A stretch of DNA of 54,400 nt from the NCBI RefSeq assembly GCF_000482725.1, contig NZ_KI519478.1, positions 107,208 to 161,607 on the forward strand. The letters are read 5' to 3'. This document shows positions 11,010 to 20,713 of the stretch, one piece after another. The notes beneath the pieces were generated by a model. That model was given only the letters and a program-made list of their open reading frames with translations, was not told the DNA's origin and did no database searches. Numbering within the stretch: the first letter of the stretch is position 1; each line of letters starts with the position of its first letter. Both the position numbers and the translations under genes were made by a program. Source of the stretch: Psychromonas arctica DSM 14288 (GTDB taxonomy: Bacteria > Pseudomonadota > Gammaproteobacteria > Enterobacterales > Psychromonadaceae).

Positions 11010-11037
11010 ATAATACATTAACTACTTACTAAAGCAA
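11010..11037 (-). promoter_or_regulatory. Candidate S10 promoter
   Basis: Minus strand TTGCTT (11032-11037), 16 bases, then TATTAT (11010-11015). It would start transcription near 11003 and give a leader of about 187 bases, close to the 172 of E. coli. The same bases read on the plus strand give a perfect TATAAT (11009-11014), so a divergent promoter for tmcA may overlap, although no good plus-strand -35 is seen. Confidence 0.4.
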
Positions 11038-11206
11038 GCAGTTATTGCCTATTTGTTTAAAAAACATTCAAAAGGATCTGTCTGACATTATTTGTACTTG
11101 GATCCAAGGTTAAAGCGGTGGTTGCTAGTATTAACACTCTCTTTTTATGTTACATTTTATGCTTATCGTGCAATCCATACTCATTTTATTGTTATTAGGA
11201 TCTCCT

Positions 11207-13264
11207 GTGTCGGCTGCCATTAACTTTTACCAACAACGTAAACATATAGCAGAAAAATCTGCGCACAGACAGTTATGCTGCTTACAGGGGAGCGAGCTCT
11301 GGTGTCAGCAACAAGCTCTGAGTATTATCAAGCATAGCGCCCTTCCCTATCGATGGTGTGGAGAAGCCCCTTCATCTGTTACATGCAGTGATGCTAAATC
11401 ACTGCTAGGCCAAGATGTGTGCTTATTAATTTTGAATATGCACAAAACATTTGATGCCAATATGTTTGCGGCTGCTGAAGGCTCTGTCTGTGCAGGGTCG
11501 GTTATTGTTTTATTACTTCCAGAGCAACAAAGTGAAATAGATTGTTTTTCTCATTACATGCAACAACAGCTTAAACGACATCAATTTCCAATATTGTTAG
11601 AAAATCAATCTATAGCAAATACACAGCCACAAGTCGGAACTGCAAAACCTTCCTCACTATTACTACAACATTTAGATATACCAGAGCAACAACTCGCGAT
11701 ACACAAAATTATCAAAACCGTTACAGGGCATCGTAAACGTCCTTTAGTATTAACGGCAAATAGAGGAAGAGGAAAATCTGCAGCGCTTGGTATGGCGGCA
11801 GCGAAATTAATTAATCAAGGCTTAATGAAGATTATTGTTTGTGCACCGAGTAAACAAGCTGTAACTACTTTATACAAACACGCTAAATTAACCATTAATG
11901 AAGCAAATAATTTACAACGATTACAATTCATGGCACCTGATGCATTGAATATAGAACAGCCAGCATGTGACTTATTGATCATCGATGAAGCAGCAGCTAT
12001 CCCCATTAAACTGTTAGCTCAGTTTGCACAACGCTATTCTCGTGTTGTATTTGCCACGACTCAATTTGGTTACGAAGGTTCGGGGAGAGGATTTGCACTA
12101 CGCTTTCTACAACAATTAAAGCTTATTTCACCACAGTATCGAACTTTCCAGCTTGAACAGCCTGTGCGTTGGGCCAAAGATGATCCAGTAGAAGCTTTTA
12201 CTTTGAGTAGTTTATGTTTGATGGAATCGACTCTGGCAATGCATATATTAGAGTCCCAACAGAAAACTCAAATCCGTGTGCTCAAAAAAACTGAATTACT
12301 GCAATCAGGTACATTATTAAATCAAATTTTTTCGCTGTTGGTTAATGCCCATTATCAAACCAAACCTTCTGACTTAGTAGCTTTGTTAAACGATCAAGAT
12401 TTAACACTGATTGTAATGCAACAAGAAGATAAAATATTAGCAGTGGCTTTAGTCAAACATGAAGGAGGGCTTGATAACATTACTAGCGAACAAATTTATC
12501 AAGGCAAGCGCCGTCCTGTTGGGCACTTAATCGCGCAATCACTGACTTTCCATAGCGGATTCGAACTTGCTGCTACTCAACGTTTCGCTCGTATACAGCG
12601 CATTGCTGTACAACCCGATCTGCAGCAACAATCCTTTGGTAGCCAATTATTAAACTGGATAGTTGATTGGGCAACAACGCACGCATTTGATCACCTATCC
12701 GCTAGTTTTGCTGGAAGCGACTATTTACTGCGTTTTTGGTTAAAAAATCAGTTACAAGTATTACGCATTGGCACCCGCAAAGATAAAAGTAGCGGACAAC
12801 ACTCATTGATGGTTAATTTACCTTTAAGTCAGCAAGGTGAAGAATTACATCATCAAATACAGACTGACTTCCATAAACAGGTTAAAGTACAACTTAGTCG
12901 ACAACTTAACCAATTAGACGCATCCTTAGTGGCAATTTTATGGCCACAAATAGTAGTAACCAAGTCAATTCAGAATATAAAGCAATCATTATCAGCTTAT
13001 ATTAATGCGCATCGCGGTTATGAGAATGTTGAATACCTTTTAATTGAGTTATTACATACTACGTCGCTAAAGGGTTTAACTCAGCAACAACAAAGGTGTG
13101 TGATTGAAAAAATTATTCAAAATCACAGTTGGCAAAGTATCGTCCAAACACATCAATTTAGCGGACAAAAACAGGCGCAAACTTTTTTAAAAAACTGTAT
13201 CTGCGATTTACTTACAAAAACCACGACGACCGAAGAGAATACACAATATAATGAGACTCGATAA
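11207..13264 (+). CDS. tmcA: tRNA(Met) cytidine acetyltransferase TmcA
   Basis: Acetylates N4 of the wobble cytidine (C34) of elongator tRNA-Met with acetyl-CoA and ATP. From the chosen start it has 685 residues (E. coli 671). The domain order is an N-terminal TmcA domain, an RNA-helicase-like domain with Walker A RGRGKS and Walker B LLIIDEAAAIP followed by YEGSGRGF, a GNAT acetyltransferase domain around RIQRIAVQPDLQQQSFGSQL, and a C-terminal tRNA-binding tail. An ATG at 11147 would add 20 residues with a hydrophobic, unrelated sequence. GTG at 11207 has AGGA six bases upstream and gives a family-like N-terminus, so I prefer it. It overlaps the next gene by 14 bases. Confidence 0.93.
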   Translation: MSAAINFYQQRKHIAEKSAHRQLCCLQGSELWCQQQALSIIKHSALPYRWCGEAPSSVTCSDAKSLLGQDVCLLILNMHKTFDANMFAAAEGSVCAGSVIVLLLPEQQSEIDCFSHYMQQQLKRHQFPILLENQSIANTQPQVGTAKPSSLLLQHLDIPEQQLAIHKIIKTVTGHRKRPLVLTANRGRGKSAALGMAAAKLINQGLMKIIVCAPSKQAVTTLYKHAKLTINEANNLQRLQFMAPDALNIEQPACDLLIIDEAAAIPIKLLAQFAQRYSRVVFATTQFGYEGSGRGFALRFLQQLKLISPQYRTFQLEQPVRWAKDDPVEAFTLSSLCLMESTLAMHILESQQKTQIRVLKKTELLQSGTLLNQIFSLLVNAHYQTKPSDLVALLNDQDLTLIVMQQEDKILAVALVKHEGGLDNITSEQIYQGKRRPVGHLIAQSLTFHSGFELAATQRFARIQRIAVQPDLQQQSFGSQLLNWIVDWATTHAFDHLSASFAGSDYLLRFWLKNQLQVLRIGTRKDKSSGQHSLMVNLPLSQQGEELHHQIQTDFHKQVKVQLSRQLNQLDASLVAILWPQIVVTKSIQNIKQSLSAYINAHRGYENVEYLLIELLHTTSLKGLTQQQQRCVIEKIIQNHSWQSIVQTHQFSGQKQAQTFLKNCICDLLTKTTTTEENTQYNETR

Positions 13265-13943
13265 ATTTATCTGTGAATCAACAGAATTAACACGTAGCGA
13301 AGCAAAAAGTGCAATCCGTAAAGGCTTGATCAGTAATCAAACAGGCACATTACGTAGTGGCTCTTATAAAGTAGATGCTAACGATATTATTGAGCTTAAA
13401 GGCAAAGTGCTCACAATCCGAGGGTTTCGCTACATTATGCTTAATAAACCGCAAGGATATATTAGCTCTAATGTTGATGAACAAATGCCAAGCTTATTAA
13501 ACCTAATCGATATAGAAAAAAAGCAGAATGTGTTTATTGCCGGACGATTAGATGCTGATACAACGGGCTTAATTCTAATCACAGATGATGGTCAATGGTC
13601 GCACCAAGTTACTAGCCCACGTAAAAAATGTGAGAAACGTTACCGCATAACGCTACAAGACCCAATCAACGATGAAGCCGTTGCTTTATTTGCAGAAGGT
13701 ATTCAATTAAAAAGTGAAACGAATCCTTGTTTACCAGCAAAACTACAAGTGCTTTCAGATCATGAGGTGTTGTTAACCATCAGTGAAGGGAAATACCATC
13801 AAGTAAAACGTATGTTTGCTGCGGTAGGCAACTTTGTGACAACCTTACACAGAGAACAAATAGGCAATGTAGAATTGGATCATAACCTAGCACTCGGTGA
13901 GTCTCGTTTTTTAACGGAGCAAGAGGTCAATGGATTCAAATAA
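13251..13943 (+). CDS. rsuA: 16S rRNA pseudouridine synthase, RsuA family
   Basis: 230 residues. The N-terminal S4 RNA-binding domain (RLDKFICESTELTRSEAKSA) is followed by the pseudouridine synthase domain with the catalytic Asp motif GRLDADTTGLILITDDG, and by GKYHQVKRMFAAVGN near the C-terminus. Length and N-terminus fit RsuA, which makes Psi516 in 16S rRNA. RluE/RluF relatives are less likely. The ATG lies inside the end of tmcA and the gene end overlaps the next gene by 14 bases, so all three are co-transcribed. Confidence 0.85.
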   Translation: MRLDKFICESTELTRSEAKSAIRKGLISNQTGTLRSGSYKVDANDIIELKGKVLTIRGFRYIMLNKPQGYISSNVDEQMPSLLNLIDIEKKQNVFIAGRLDADTTGLILITDDGQWSHQVTSPRKKCEKRYRITLQDPINDEAVALFAEGIQLKSETNPCLPAKLQVLSDHEVLLTISEGKYHQVKRMFAAVGNFVTTLHREQIGNVELDHNLALGESRFLTEQEVNGFK

Positions 13944-14247
13944 GCCTTTTAACCAACAATGCTATGACCTGCTACGCCAAATACCAAAAGGCAAGGTGGT
14001 CACTTATGCAGATATTGCACATCGTCTAGGTGGCAAAGCTTATCAAGCAGTCGGTAATGCAATGGCTAATAATCCTGATGTCATTATTGTGCCTTGTCAT
14101 CGTGTAGTTAATAGTAACGGTGCTATAGGAAAGTATGCATTAGGTACAGAAAAGAAAATAACTTTATTGCAAGAAGAAGGTGTTGAACTTGATACTGATA
14201 ACGGCAAAGTACTTAATTTAGACAAGCAACGTCATACTTTTTTATAA
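13930..14247 (+). CDS. MGMT-domain protein (alkyltransferase or alkyltransferase-like)
   Basis: 105 residues covering only the DNA-binding/active-site domain of O6-alkylguanine DNA alkyltransferases: a winged-helix start (YDLLRQIPKGKVVTYADIAH), the arginine-finger region, and the active-site motif VPCHRVV. Alkyltransferase-like (Atl) proteins are of similar length but have Trp or Ala in place of the Cys. This protein keeps Cys, so suicide methyl transfer is possible despite the missing N-terminal domain. It could be an Ogt-type mini-enzyme or a damage-recognition protein feeding nucleotide excision repair. Third gene of the tmcA operon, with AGAGG before the start. Confidence 0.85.
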   Translation: MDSNKPFNQQCYDLLRQIPKGKVVTYADIAHRLGGKAYQAVGNAMANNPDVIIVPCHRVVNSNGAIGKYALGTEKKITLLQEEGVELDTDNGKVLNLDKQRHTFL

Positions 14248-14268
14248 AGTCTAAATACCTCACTTAAC

Positions 14269-16458
14269 CTAATAATAGGGCTCTGTTACTTTTTTAATAA
14301 AGTCCAATAGAGGCCTATACACTTCTTCTGCCCGCTTCCCTCTTACAATAACGTGATGATCCGTATTGATCCTGTGTAATTGCTTATCTTTACTCAATAC
14401 TTTTTCTATTATTTCCTCCGCACCATCCACATCAATAGTTGGGTCGTTGCTTCCTTGAATAACTAATAATGGTAAAATAACGCGTTCTAAATGCTCTCTA
14501 CAACTATCCTGCAATAAAAGTAGTTGCCTCAACCCTGCAATGTATATTCGGTCGTAATTACTATCAGAACATTCAGGCTCATTGTCTACCCATTTGATAG
14601 TGCCAGTTTCCATGGAAAAGCTGCTTAACATATTATTCCAGCTATCTAATAAAGAAGAAAAGAACACTGATTTTTGTTTTAAGACTAATGCCGGATTAAT
14701 TGCCACTACCCCGGCAATATTATCGACATTTGCACAGCTTTTAATCAACGCCAATAAAGCGCCCGCTGAAAAACCAACGACAACAACCTTTTGATGATAA
14801 TGAGATAAAACAGCATAGCCACGATTAACAGATTCTAACCAACCTTTAACCGTACAATTTCGCATCTCTTTGGATAACGTACCATGACCACTTAAACGTA
14901 CCAAATATACTCCATAACCTAATTCATTAAGTTTTTGTCCCAAGGCTTCCATCTCTTTTGGTGAGGCTAAAAAACCATGAATTAAGATGATCCCAGGTTG
15001 GTTGGCTTTACCCGATAAATATTGGGGTTTACCAATATCACGACTTTTTGTATGTAAACGGTCAAAAGACCGCATACGTTCATCTTCAAATAAGCAACAA
15101 TCTGTTTTCAATACTTGAGCTGACACTTGCAAAGATAATTTTTTAGGTGATGTCGCAATCAGTCGCTTTATATGCTTCACATATTTAGTCATTACTTCAA
15201 ATTCATTAGCAAGCACACTAACGGTACTTTCGATACGCATGCGATGAAAAGAGTAAGGCATCGCAAATTTTTCATGATTAACCATGATTTGTCCATTTTC
15301 GATAGTCGCGGCTTGTTCATTCAACACTAATTTAATGATTAACTCATAGGGGCCATAGCGTTCACCAGACACAAGGTTGATCACCCCTTCCGATAAACTT
15401 TGATGAACACGGCGCTGTTTGTTCTCTTTAATATTAATAATGGCAAGATAGATAACTTTTTTGAAGTCAGACTCTTTGATCCCCTGCGCCGGAACAAAAC
15501 GTAATGCTGTTGCTACTAGATGATCCATATTAATAGTCAGGCTACTGTACACCCTTAACATAAACTCATTAGTTAATCGGTGGCGCATTGCTCCCATTAA
15601 ATAATCCATGCGTTTAGCAGGAGAAATAAAAGGACTGAGTAATGCAAAGAAGCGTCGGTATGGTTTAGTAAAGCGTCGTAAATCAATTGCGTGCCCAAAG
15701 GAGATCGAAATATCACACTCTTCCAGAATAATGTTGCCCTCTACTAAAAGCTCTTCTTCCACAAAATCAGGAATATCCTTGAAAAAAAGCTGAGCCCCCG
15801 AAGATAACAAGTTTTTACCTGGCCGAAGTGGGTAATAACTAATATTAACCGGTACAATATGTAAATCTAAGGGAGACAGGTCCGACGGGCCATGCAAGCT
15901 ATAGGTTTCTTGATAGTAACTAATTAATGTTTCGTTATTATCTATAATTGCCTTTTTATAATCCTCTTTTTTAAGAAAGGTTTGTAACGCTAACATTGCA
16001 GCACCAGTGTGCGGGGCACGTGCCGTTGCATCGGATATTTGCATCGACAAACGCCCTTTATCCACTACTTTTTTATTTTTAACCATCGCACCTTCAGGAT
16101 AAATAACCCAATTATAAGTACCACGCATTAACTCTGAGATGATTTTTTCATTACGCCCGGGTAAATTTAAAGGCAGCGCACCAACAGACTCTAAAATACT
16201 GCCAAACTTACCTACAAATAACGAGCTGTCAGCAAGCGAGTGCACCATTTGCCCGTTAAACTTATACAACGCCTGTGGTAGCAAGGCCGTTTCCATACGC
16301 GTAAAGTGATTAACAACAAACAGAGTAGGGTTATTACTTAGGTACTCAACCCCCTCCGCAGAAACAGAAGACTTGGTAAATTTTTCAATAATTTGGATCA
16401 ACCATCCTGATAACAAAAAAGAAGAACTAGGTTTTTCCAATGTAGGACGATCGCGCAT
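14269..16458 (-). CDS. Acyltransferase / alpha-beta hydrolase fusion protein
   Basis: 729 residues with two recognisable catalytic modules. The N-terminus is a PlsC-type (LPLAT) domain: NHFTRMET at 50-57, an NHx4D box with Glu in place of Asp, and a YPEGAM block that acts as the PEGT motif. The C-terminus, from about residue 490, is an alpha/beta hydrolase with oxyanion segment ILIHGFLAS, nucleophile GFSAG, a late Asp (GSNDPTID) and the catalytic His in TDHHVIVRG. The middle 300 residues are unassigned. No transmembrane anchor is obvious. It is 5 bases after the acyl-CoA dehydrogenase and last in the fad operon, so a role in acyl-chain transfer or release during fatty acid or phospholipid turnover is inferred. 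Confidence 0.75.
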   Translation of the reverse strand: MRDRPTLEKPSSSFLLSGWLIQIIEKFTKSSVSAEGVEYLSNNPTLFVVNHFTRMETALLPQALYKFNGQMVHSLADSSLFVGKFGSILESVGALPLNLPGRNEKIISELMRGTYNWVIYPEGAMVKNKKVVDKGRLSMQISDATARAPHTGAAMLALQTFLKKEDYKKAIIDNNETLISYYQETYSLHGPSDLSPLDLHIVPVNISYYPLRPGKNLLSSGAQLFFKDIPDFVEEELLVEGNIILEECDISISFGHAIDLRRFTKPYRRFFALLSPFISPAKRMDYLMGAMRHRLTNEFMLRVYSSLTINMDHLVATALRFVPAQGIKESDFKKVIYLAIINIKENKQRRVHQSLSEGVINLVSGERYGPYELIIKLVLNEQAATIENGQIMVNHEKFAMPYSFHRMRIESTVSVLANEFEVMTKYVKHIKRLIATSPKKLSLQVSAQVLKTDCCLFEDERMRSFDRLHTKSRDIGKPQYLSGKANQPGIILIHGFLASPKEMEALGQKLNELGYGVYLVRLSGHGTLSKEMRNCTVKGWLESVNRGYAVLSHYHQKVVVVGFSAGALLALIKSCANVDNIAGVVAINPALVLKQKSVFFSSLLDSWNNMLSSFSMETGTIKWVDNEPECSDSNYDRIYIAGLRQLLLLQDSCREHLERVILPLLVIQGSNDPTIDVDGAEEIIEKVLSKDKQLHRINTDHHVIVRGKRAEEVYRPLLDFIKKVTEPYY

Positions 16459-16463
16459 AGCAA

Positions 16464-18353
16464 TTATTCTCCCTCAGCAATAGGGTAAATACCAGCTTCC
16501 AACCATTGATACTGTTCACTCAAAATATCTTCAGCAATTGCTTTAGCGGTGCTACGCTGTGGAGTAGATAATGCTTTAAAATGCGCTTCTACCCTTTCCG
16601 TTGCCAGCACACAATGGTGATCCGCTAATGCAGTCGCATTTTCATGACCGAGCGCAACTTGGTTTTTTGCATAGGAGCAAGTTACTGCCATTGCAAACAA
16701 TTCACAACCAATGGTCATTAAGTGACCTAGCGTTTCTTGGCGCAACTCAAGTTTTTCACGATGTAACAACATCTGTTCAAATAGAACACGCGCTAAACGG
16801 TGTGAGCTACGTTGGCAATAATTAACATGTTCGGCTAAAGTGCCACTGAGAGTAAATTGTGTAATAAACTCTTTATTAATGATTTGTGATGGGTACCAAG
16901 AGGCATATTCTTTAAACAGTTTAAAAGCAGCATCACGCTTAGTAGTGAAATCAGCGCCTGGTTTAATAAGGTCAGAAGCCAAAGTTAAGTGCGTATCTAA
17001 CGCTTCACGGCTTAAAAATAACTCCATAACATCAGTGGTGCCTTCAATAATACGATTAATACGACAATCACGTAACATGCGCTCCACTGGGAAAGGTAAC
17101 TCTCCGCGGGCTTTTAATGAACTGGCTTTTTCATAACCTCTACCGCCAAACATTTGCACCGTTTCGTCCATCACACTCCATGCCATTTCACTACAAAATA
17201 GCTTCGCCATTGCAGCTTCCATACGAATATCCACATCGCCCTTATCAGCCATAAAACTGGTTATCCAAGTAACGCCTTCCATCGCAAAAGTAGTCGCCGC
17301 GATATAGGCAATACGATTTGAACCTTTCTCATGCTTTGCAATAGGCGAGCCCCATTGCACACGCTTTCCTCCCCAACGACGAGTCATATTTAAACACTGC
17401 TTGGCCATACCAGTACTCGCAGCGGGAATCGTTAAACGACCGGTATTTAGGGTTGCTAATGCTATTTTTAGTCCTTGCCCTTCCTCTAAAATTCTATCTT
17501 CCACAGCGACTTCCACGTTTTTAAATTCAATTAAGCCATTTTGAATACCGCGGATACCCATGAAATCACAACGATGTTTGATAGTGATCCCAGAACTTTT
17601 TCCTTTTACGATAAAAGCAGAGATTTGCTTAACCTCTTTTCCATCAACTATTTTAGGCGCCGTGCAGGCCATCACAACCAAATAATCCGCAATCAATCCA
17701 TTGGTACACCAGAGTTTTTCACCGTTAATAAGATAATGGGTTCCGGCGGCATTTAAGGTGGCGGTTGTTTCCATTTGTGCAGGATCGGAGCCTACACTAG
17801 GCTCAGTTAAGGCAAATGCAGAGATAGCACCATCTTTAAAAAGCGGTAAAAAACGTTGTTTTTGCTCTTCTGTTCCAAATAATTTAATCGGTTGTGGCAC
17901 ACCGATACTTTGGTGGGCTGAAACGAGCACAGCGGTAGATCCACAATGACTGGCGATAGCCATAAGTACACGATTGTAGTTAACTTGCGATAGACCTAAA
18001 CCGCCATACTGTTTAGGGATTTTCATAGAAAACACCCCTATTCCAGCCAGAGCTTGCATCGCTTCGGTGGGGATAGTACGCGTTTCATCAACCAAATCAG
18101 CATCTAAAGTATCGGCTAACACTATGCCTACTTTTTCTACCAATTGATCGCCAACTAATTTATCTTCTGCGGTTTGAGTTGGGAAAGGGAAAATAGCATC
18201 AGATTTAAACTCCCCCATAAATAAGGATTTAGCAAAACTAGGGTGCTGCCACACAGATTCACGTGCCGCTTCGGTAAGGTTTAACGATGAGGCTTTTTCA
18301 TCGCTCATCTTAGAGGTATCAATCACTACTTTTTTATCTTCAGGAAAACTCAT
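16464..18353 (-). CDS. Acyl-CoA dehydrogenase, VLCAD/ACAD9-like
   Basis: 629 residues. FAD-dependent acyl-CoA dehydrogenase for the first step of beta-oxidation. Visible motifs are KQYGGLGLSQVNY, AFALTEPSVGSDP and GEKLWCTNG (flavin/substrate region), MFGGRGYEKA, and RIIEGTTDVMELF, whose Glu at about residue 436 is the expected catalytic base. The 190-residue C-terminal extension after the core matches the long-chain, membrane-associated VLCAD/ACAD9 type and not E. coli FadE (814 residues). The start has GGAG 5 bases upstream. A 227-base gap with a hairpin separates it from fadJ, so it may also have its own promoter. Confidence 0.88.
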   Translation of the reverse strand: MSFPEDKKVVIDTSKMSDEKASSLNLTEAARESVWQHPSFAKSLFMGEFKSDAIFPFPTQTAEDKLVGDQLVEKVGIVLADTLDADLVDETRTIPTEAMQALAGIGVFSMKIPKQYGGLGLSQVNYNRVLMAIASHCGSTAVLVSAHQSIGVPQPIKLFGTEEQKQRFLPLFKDGAISAFALTEPSVGSDPAQMETTATLNAAGTHYLINGEKLWCTNGLIADYLVVMACTAPKIVDGKEVKQISAFIVKGKSSGITIKHRCDFMGIRGIQNGLIEFKNVEVAVEDRILEEGQGLKIALATLNTGRLTIPAASTGMAKQCLNMTRRWGGKRVQWGSPIAKHEKGSNRIAYIAATTFAMEGVTWITSFMADKGDVDIRMEAAMAKLFCSEMAWSVMDETVQMFGGRGYEKASSLKARGELPFPVERMLRDCRINRIIEGTTDVMELFLSREALDTHLTLASDLIKPGADFTTKRDAAFKLFKEYASWYPSQIINKEFITQFTLSGTLAEHVNYCQRSSHRLARVLFEQMLLHREKLELRQETLGHLMTIGCELFAMAVTCSYAKNQVALGHENATALADHHCVLATERVEAHFKALSTPQRSTAKAIAEDILSEQYQWLEAGIYPIAEGE

Positions 18354-18455
18354 AATAGCTCCTTAACTAACTACTTACTATCCAGCCAATCAAATAGTGG
18401 AACAATTTTATCGCTTACAATGAGTTATTAGCTCTTTATTCAACTAACTCACTCA

Positions 18456-18503
18456 AGTAATGGCTGTTAATCCATTAATAATAGTGGGGTAACAGCCATT
18501 ACT
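18456..18503. repeat. Intergenic inverted repeat between fadJ and the acyl-CoA dehydrogenase
   Basis: AGTAATGGCTGTTA and TAACAGCCATTACT form a perfect 14-bp stem around a 20-base loop. No T-run follows on either strand, so it is more likely an mRNA-processing or stability hairpin within the fad transcript, or a short palindromic repeat, than a simple terminator. Confidence 0.6.
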
Positions 18504-18580
18504 ATTTACTCATGAATCCAAGTAATAAGTGCAATCGTTTCTCTACTTAAACCTAAAATATATTTCAACATTAAATAAAC

Positions 18581-20713
18581 TTAATGATAGAAACCATGCC
18601 CCTGTTCGACACATTTCAACAGATAAGGAGCAACTTCGTAACGGTTCCCTACTTGTTGATGTAATTTCTGTAAGCGTTTCACCACTTCATCACAACCAAT
18701 GCTATCTGCCCAACGGCATAAACCGCCTCGCCACGCTGGAAAGCCAGTTCCCATTATCATGGCAAGATCTAATTGTCCCGCATTAGTCACGATATCCTCA
18801 TCAAGACATCGAGCAGCTTCATTGACCATCACTAACATCAAACGATCAATTATGTCTTGATCGCTAAAGTCTTGACTGTCAGCGACACAATCTGCTTGAT
18901 ACAATAATTCGTTAACTTCTATCTGTTTATTTTTATAATGATAAAAACCTCGCCCCCCTTTTTTACCCGATAATTTCAACTTATCATGTATATGTTCCAG
19001 TACAGGGGCCACCGTCATCCGCTCTCCAAAACCGTCTTGTAAAATGGCAGCGACTTTATAACCAACGTCAATGCCCACTTCATCGGCTAATTGGAAGGGG
19101 CCCATCGGCATACCAAAACTATTAATCGCCAAATCCACCTTTTCAATATCAGCTCCTTCCTGTAATAAATAAGCAGCTTCATTTAAGTAGGGTAATAAAA
19201 TACGATTAACCAAAAACCCCGGACAATCGCCAACCACTATCGGTACTTTCCCCCACGCCTTACTAATAGCAATCGCTTTGGCAATGGTTTGCTCACTGGT
19301 TTGCTGACCTTTCACGATTTCTACTAACGGCATTCGATTAACTGGGTTAAAAAAGTGCATACCACAAAACTGCTCAGGACGCGCTAACACCGAAGCCATT
19401 TCAGTGATCGATAGCGCCGAAGTATTAGAACAAAGCAAACTATCTTCAGGCAGCTCGGCCTCCGCCTCTTGTAATACCTGTTTTTTAACCGACATCACTT
19501 CAACAACGGCTTCAATGGCAACGTGTGCCCGATTAAAGCCAGTAAACTGCAATGAACCACCAATCCGATTCATTGCATAGTCAATCTCACCTTGTTTAAT
19601 AAGACGTTGCTTTTGTAACTGACTAAAATAGCTGGCAGCTTGCTGATAACCGAGTTCAATAGATGCCCAGTTAATATCTTTAACACGAACCGACAACCCT
19701 TTATAACTCATTAACCAAGCAATGCCCCCGCCCATCACGCCAGCACCGATCACCGCGCCTGAAGTAGGTAATTCTACATTTTGTGGATAACTCTCAGATT
19801 GTTCTTTTTTAACTTGTTCATTGAGAAAAAATAAACCGATAAGATGTTTACAGATAGCCGTTGATGCTAAATCTGAAAAAGCCGCTAACTCTCGTTTTAA
19901 GCCTTCTTCAAAACTACATTTGTTACGATATACGTCGAGCACTGCGAGTGGTGCAGGATAAAAACCTTTGCTGGTTTTCATTACATTCTGTTGCGCCTTC
20001 TTCAGGATCAACAAGCGAGCAGGATGCGTCTGCATCGCAAAGGCAGTCACTTTTTGTAAGGGGCTTTTAGGTTGTCTTCTTTTTAATAGGCTTACTTGAA
20101 AGGATTTCTGTTTGAGGTTTTCTAAGAACTGTTCAACGTGCACATTAAATTGCGCAGATGAAACCACTTGATCAACAAGTTTTATACGATATGCCTTTTC
20201 TGCACTAACTAGCTTACCCGGCAGTATAATAGCCAGAGCCTCGGGTAACCCTATCAAACGTGGTAAACGTTGCGTGCCTCCCCAACCAGGAATAATGCCT
20301 AATTTAACTTCTGGTAAGCCTATTTTAGTTTTTGGGTTATCTGAGGCTAAACGAAAATCACAGGCTAAAGCTAACTCACAGCCACCACCAGCACATGCAC
20401 CATCGATAATTGCAATCGTTGTTTGTGGTAAGGCATCGAGTCGATTAAAAATTTCTTGCCCTAAGCGTGCTTTTTCCTTAGCCATTTCAGGGCTATCAAT
20501 TTTTTGTAGCTCTTGGATATCCGCCCCTGCGATAAAAATATTGTTTTTAGCGCTTTCAAAGCTAACAACTTGCTGTGGTGAAGATTTAATGTCCCCTAGC
20601 AAAGAATCTAGCTCTTGCATTACATCAGATGAGAGCTTATTAATCTTTTGATCTTGTAAATCAAAAGTAACGCGGATTAACCAATCATTTTTTTGTACGT
20701 GAATGTGTTTCAT
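18581..20713 (-). CDS. fadJ: Multifunctional fatty acid oxidation complex subunit alpha FadJ
   Basis: 710 residues from ATG at 20713 (E. coli FadJ 714). The N-terminal enoyl-CoA hydratase/isomerase domain has FIAGADIQELQ, the oxyanion motif GGGCELALACDFRLA and PEVKLGIIPGWGGTQRLPRL. The C-terminal 3-hydroxyacyl-CoA dehydrogenase has the NAD motif GAVIGAGVMGGGIAW and HFFNPVNRMPLVEIVKG. It catalyses hydration and dehydrogenation steps of beta-oxidation. A frame extension upstream to 20761 overlaps fadI and has no ribosome site. The chosen ATG has GGAGGTGGAG before it and overlaps the fadI stop as TAATG, giving tight coupling to the thiolase partner. Confidence 0.93.
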   Translation of the reverse strand: MKHIHVQKNDWLIRVTFDLQDQKINKLSSDVMQELDSLLGDIKSSPQQVVSFESAKNNIFIAGADIQELQKIDSPEMAKEKARLGQEIFNRLDALPQTTIAIIDGACAGGGCELALACDFRLASDNPKTKIGLPEVKLGIIPGWGGTQRLPRLIGLPEALAIILPGKLVSAEKAYRIKLVDQVVSSAQFNVHVEQFLENLKQKSFQVSLLKRRQPKSPLQKVTAFAMQTHPARLLILKKAQQNVMKTSKGFYPAPLAVLDVYRNKCSFEEGLKRELAAFSDLASTAICKHLIGLFFLNEQVKKEQSESYPQNVELPTSGAVIGAGVMGGGIAWLMSYKGLSVRVKDINWASIELGYQQAASYFSQLQKQRLIKQGEIDYAMNRIGGSLQFTGFNRAHVAIEAVVEVMSVKKQVLQEAEAELPEDSLLCSNTSALSITEMASVLARPEQFCGMHFFNPVNRMPLVEIVKGQQTSEQTIAKAIAISKAWGKVPIVVGDCPGFLVNRILLPYLNEAAYLLQEGADIEKVDLAINSFGMPMGPFQLADEVGIDVGYKVAAILQDGFGERMTVAPVLEHIHDKLKLSGKKGGRGFYHYKNKQIEVNELLYQADCVADSQDFSDQDIIDRLMLVMVNEAARCLDEDIVTNAGQLDLAMIMGTGFPAWRGGLCRWADSIGCDEVVKRLQKLHQQVGNRYEVAPYLLKCVEQGHGFYH

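Noticed and set aside
18456-18503. Rho-independent terminator splitting the fad operon
   Set aside because: The stem is perfect but no T-run follows on the minus strand, so I list it only as an inverted repeat.
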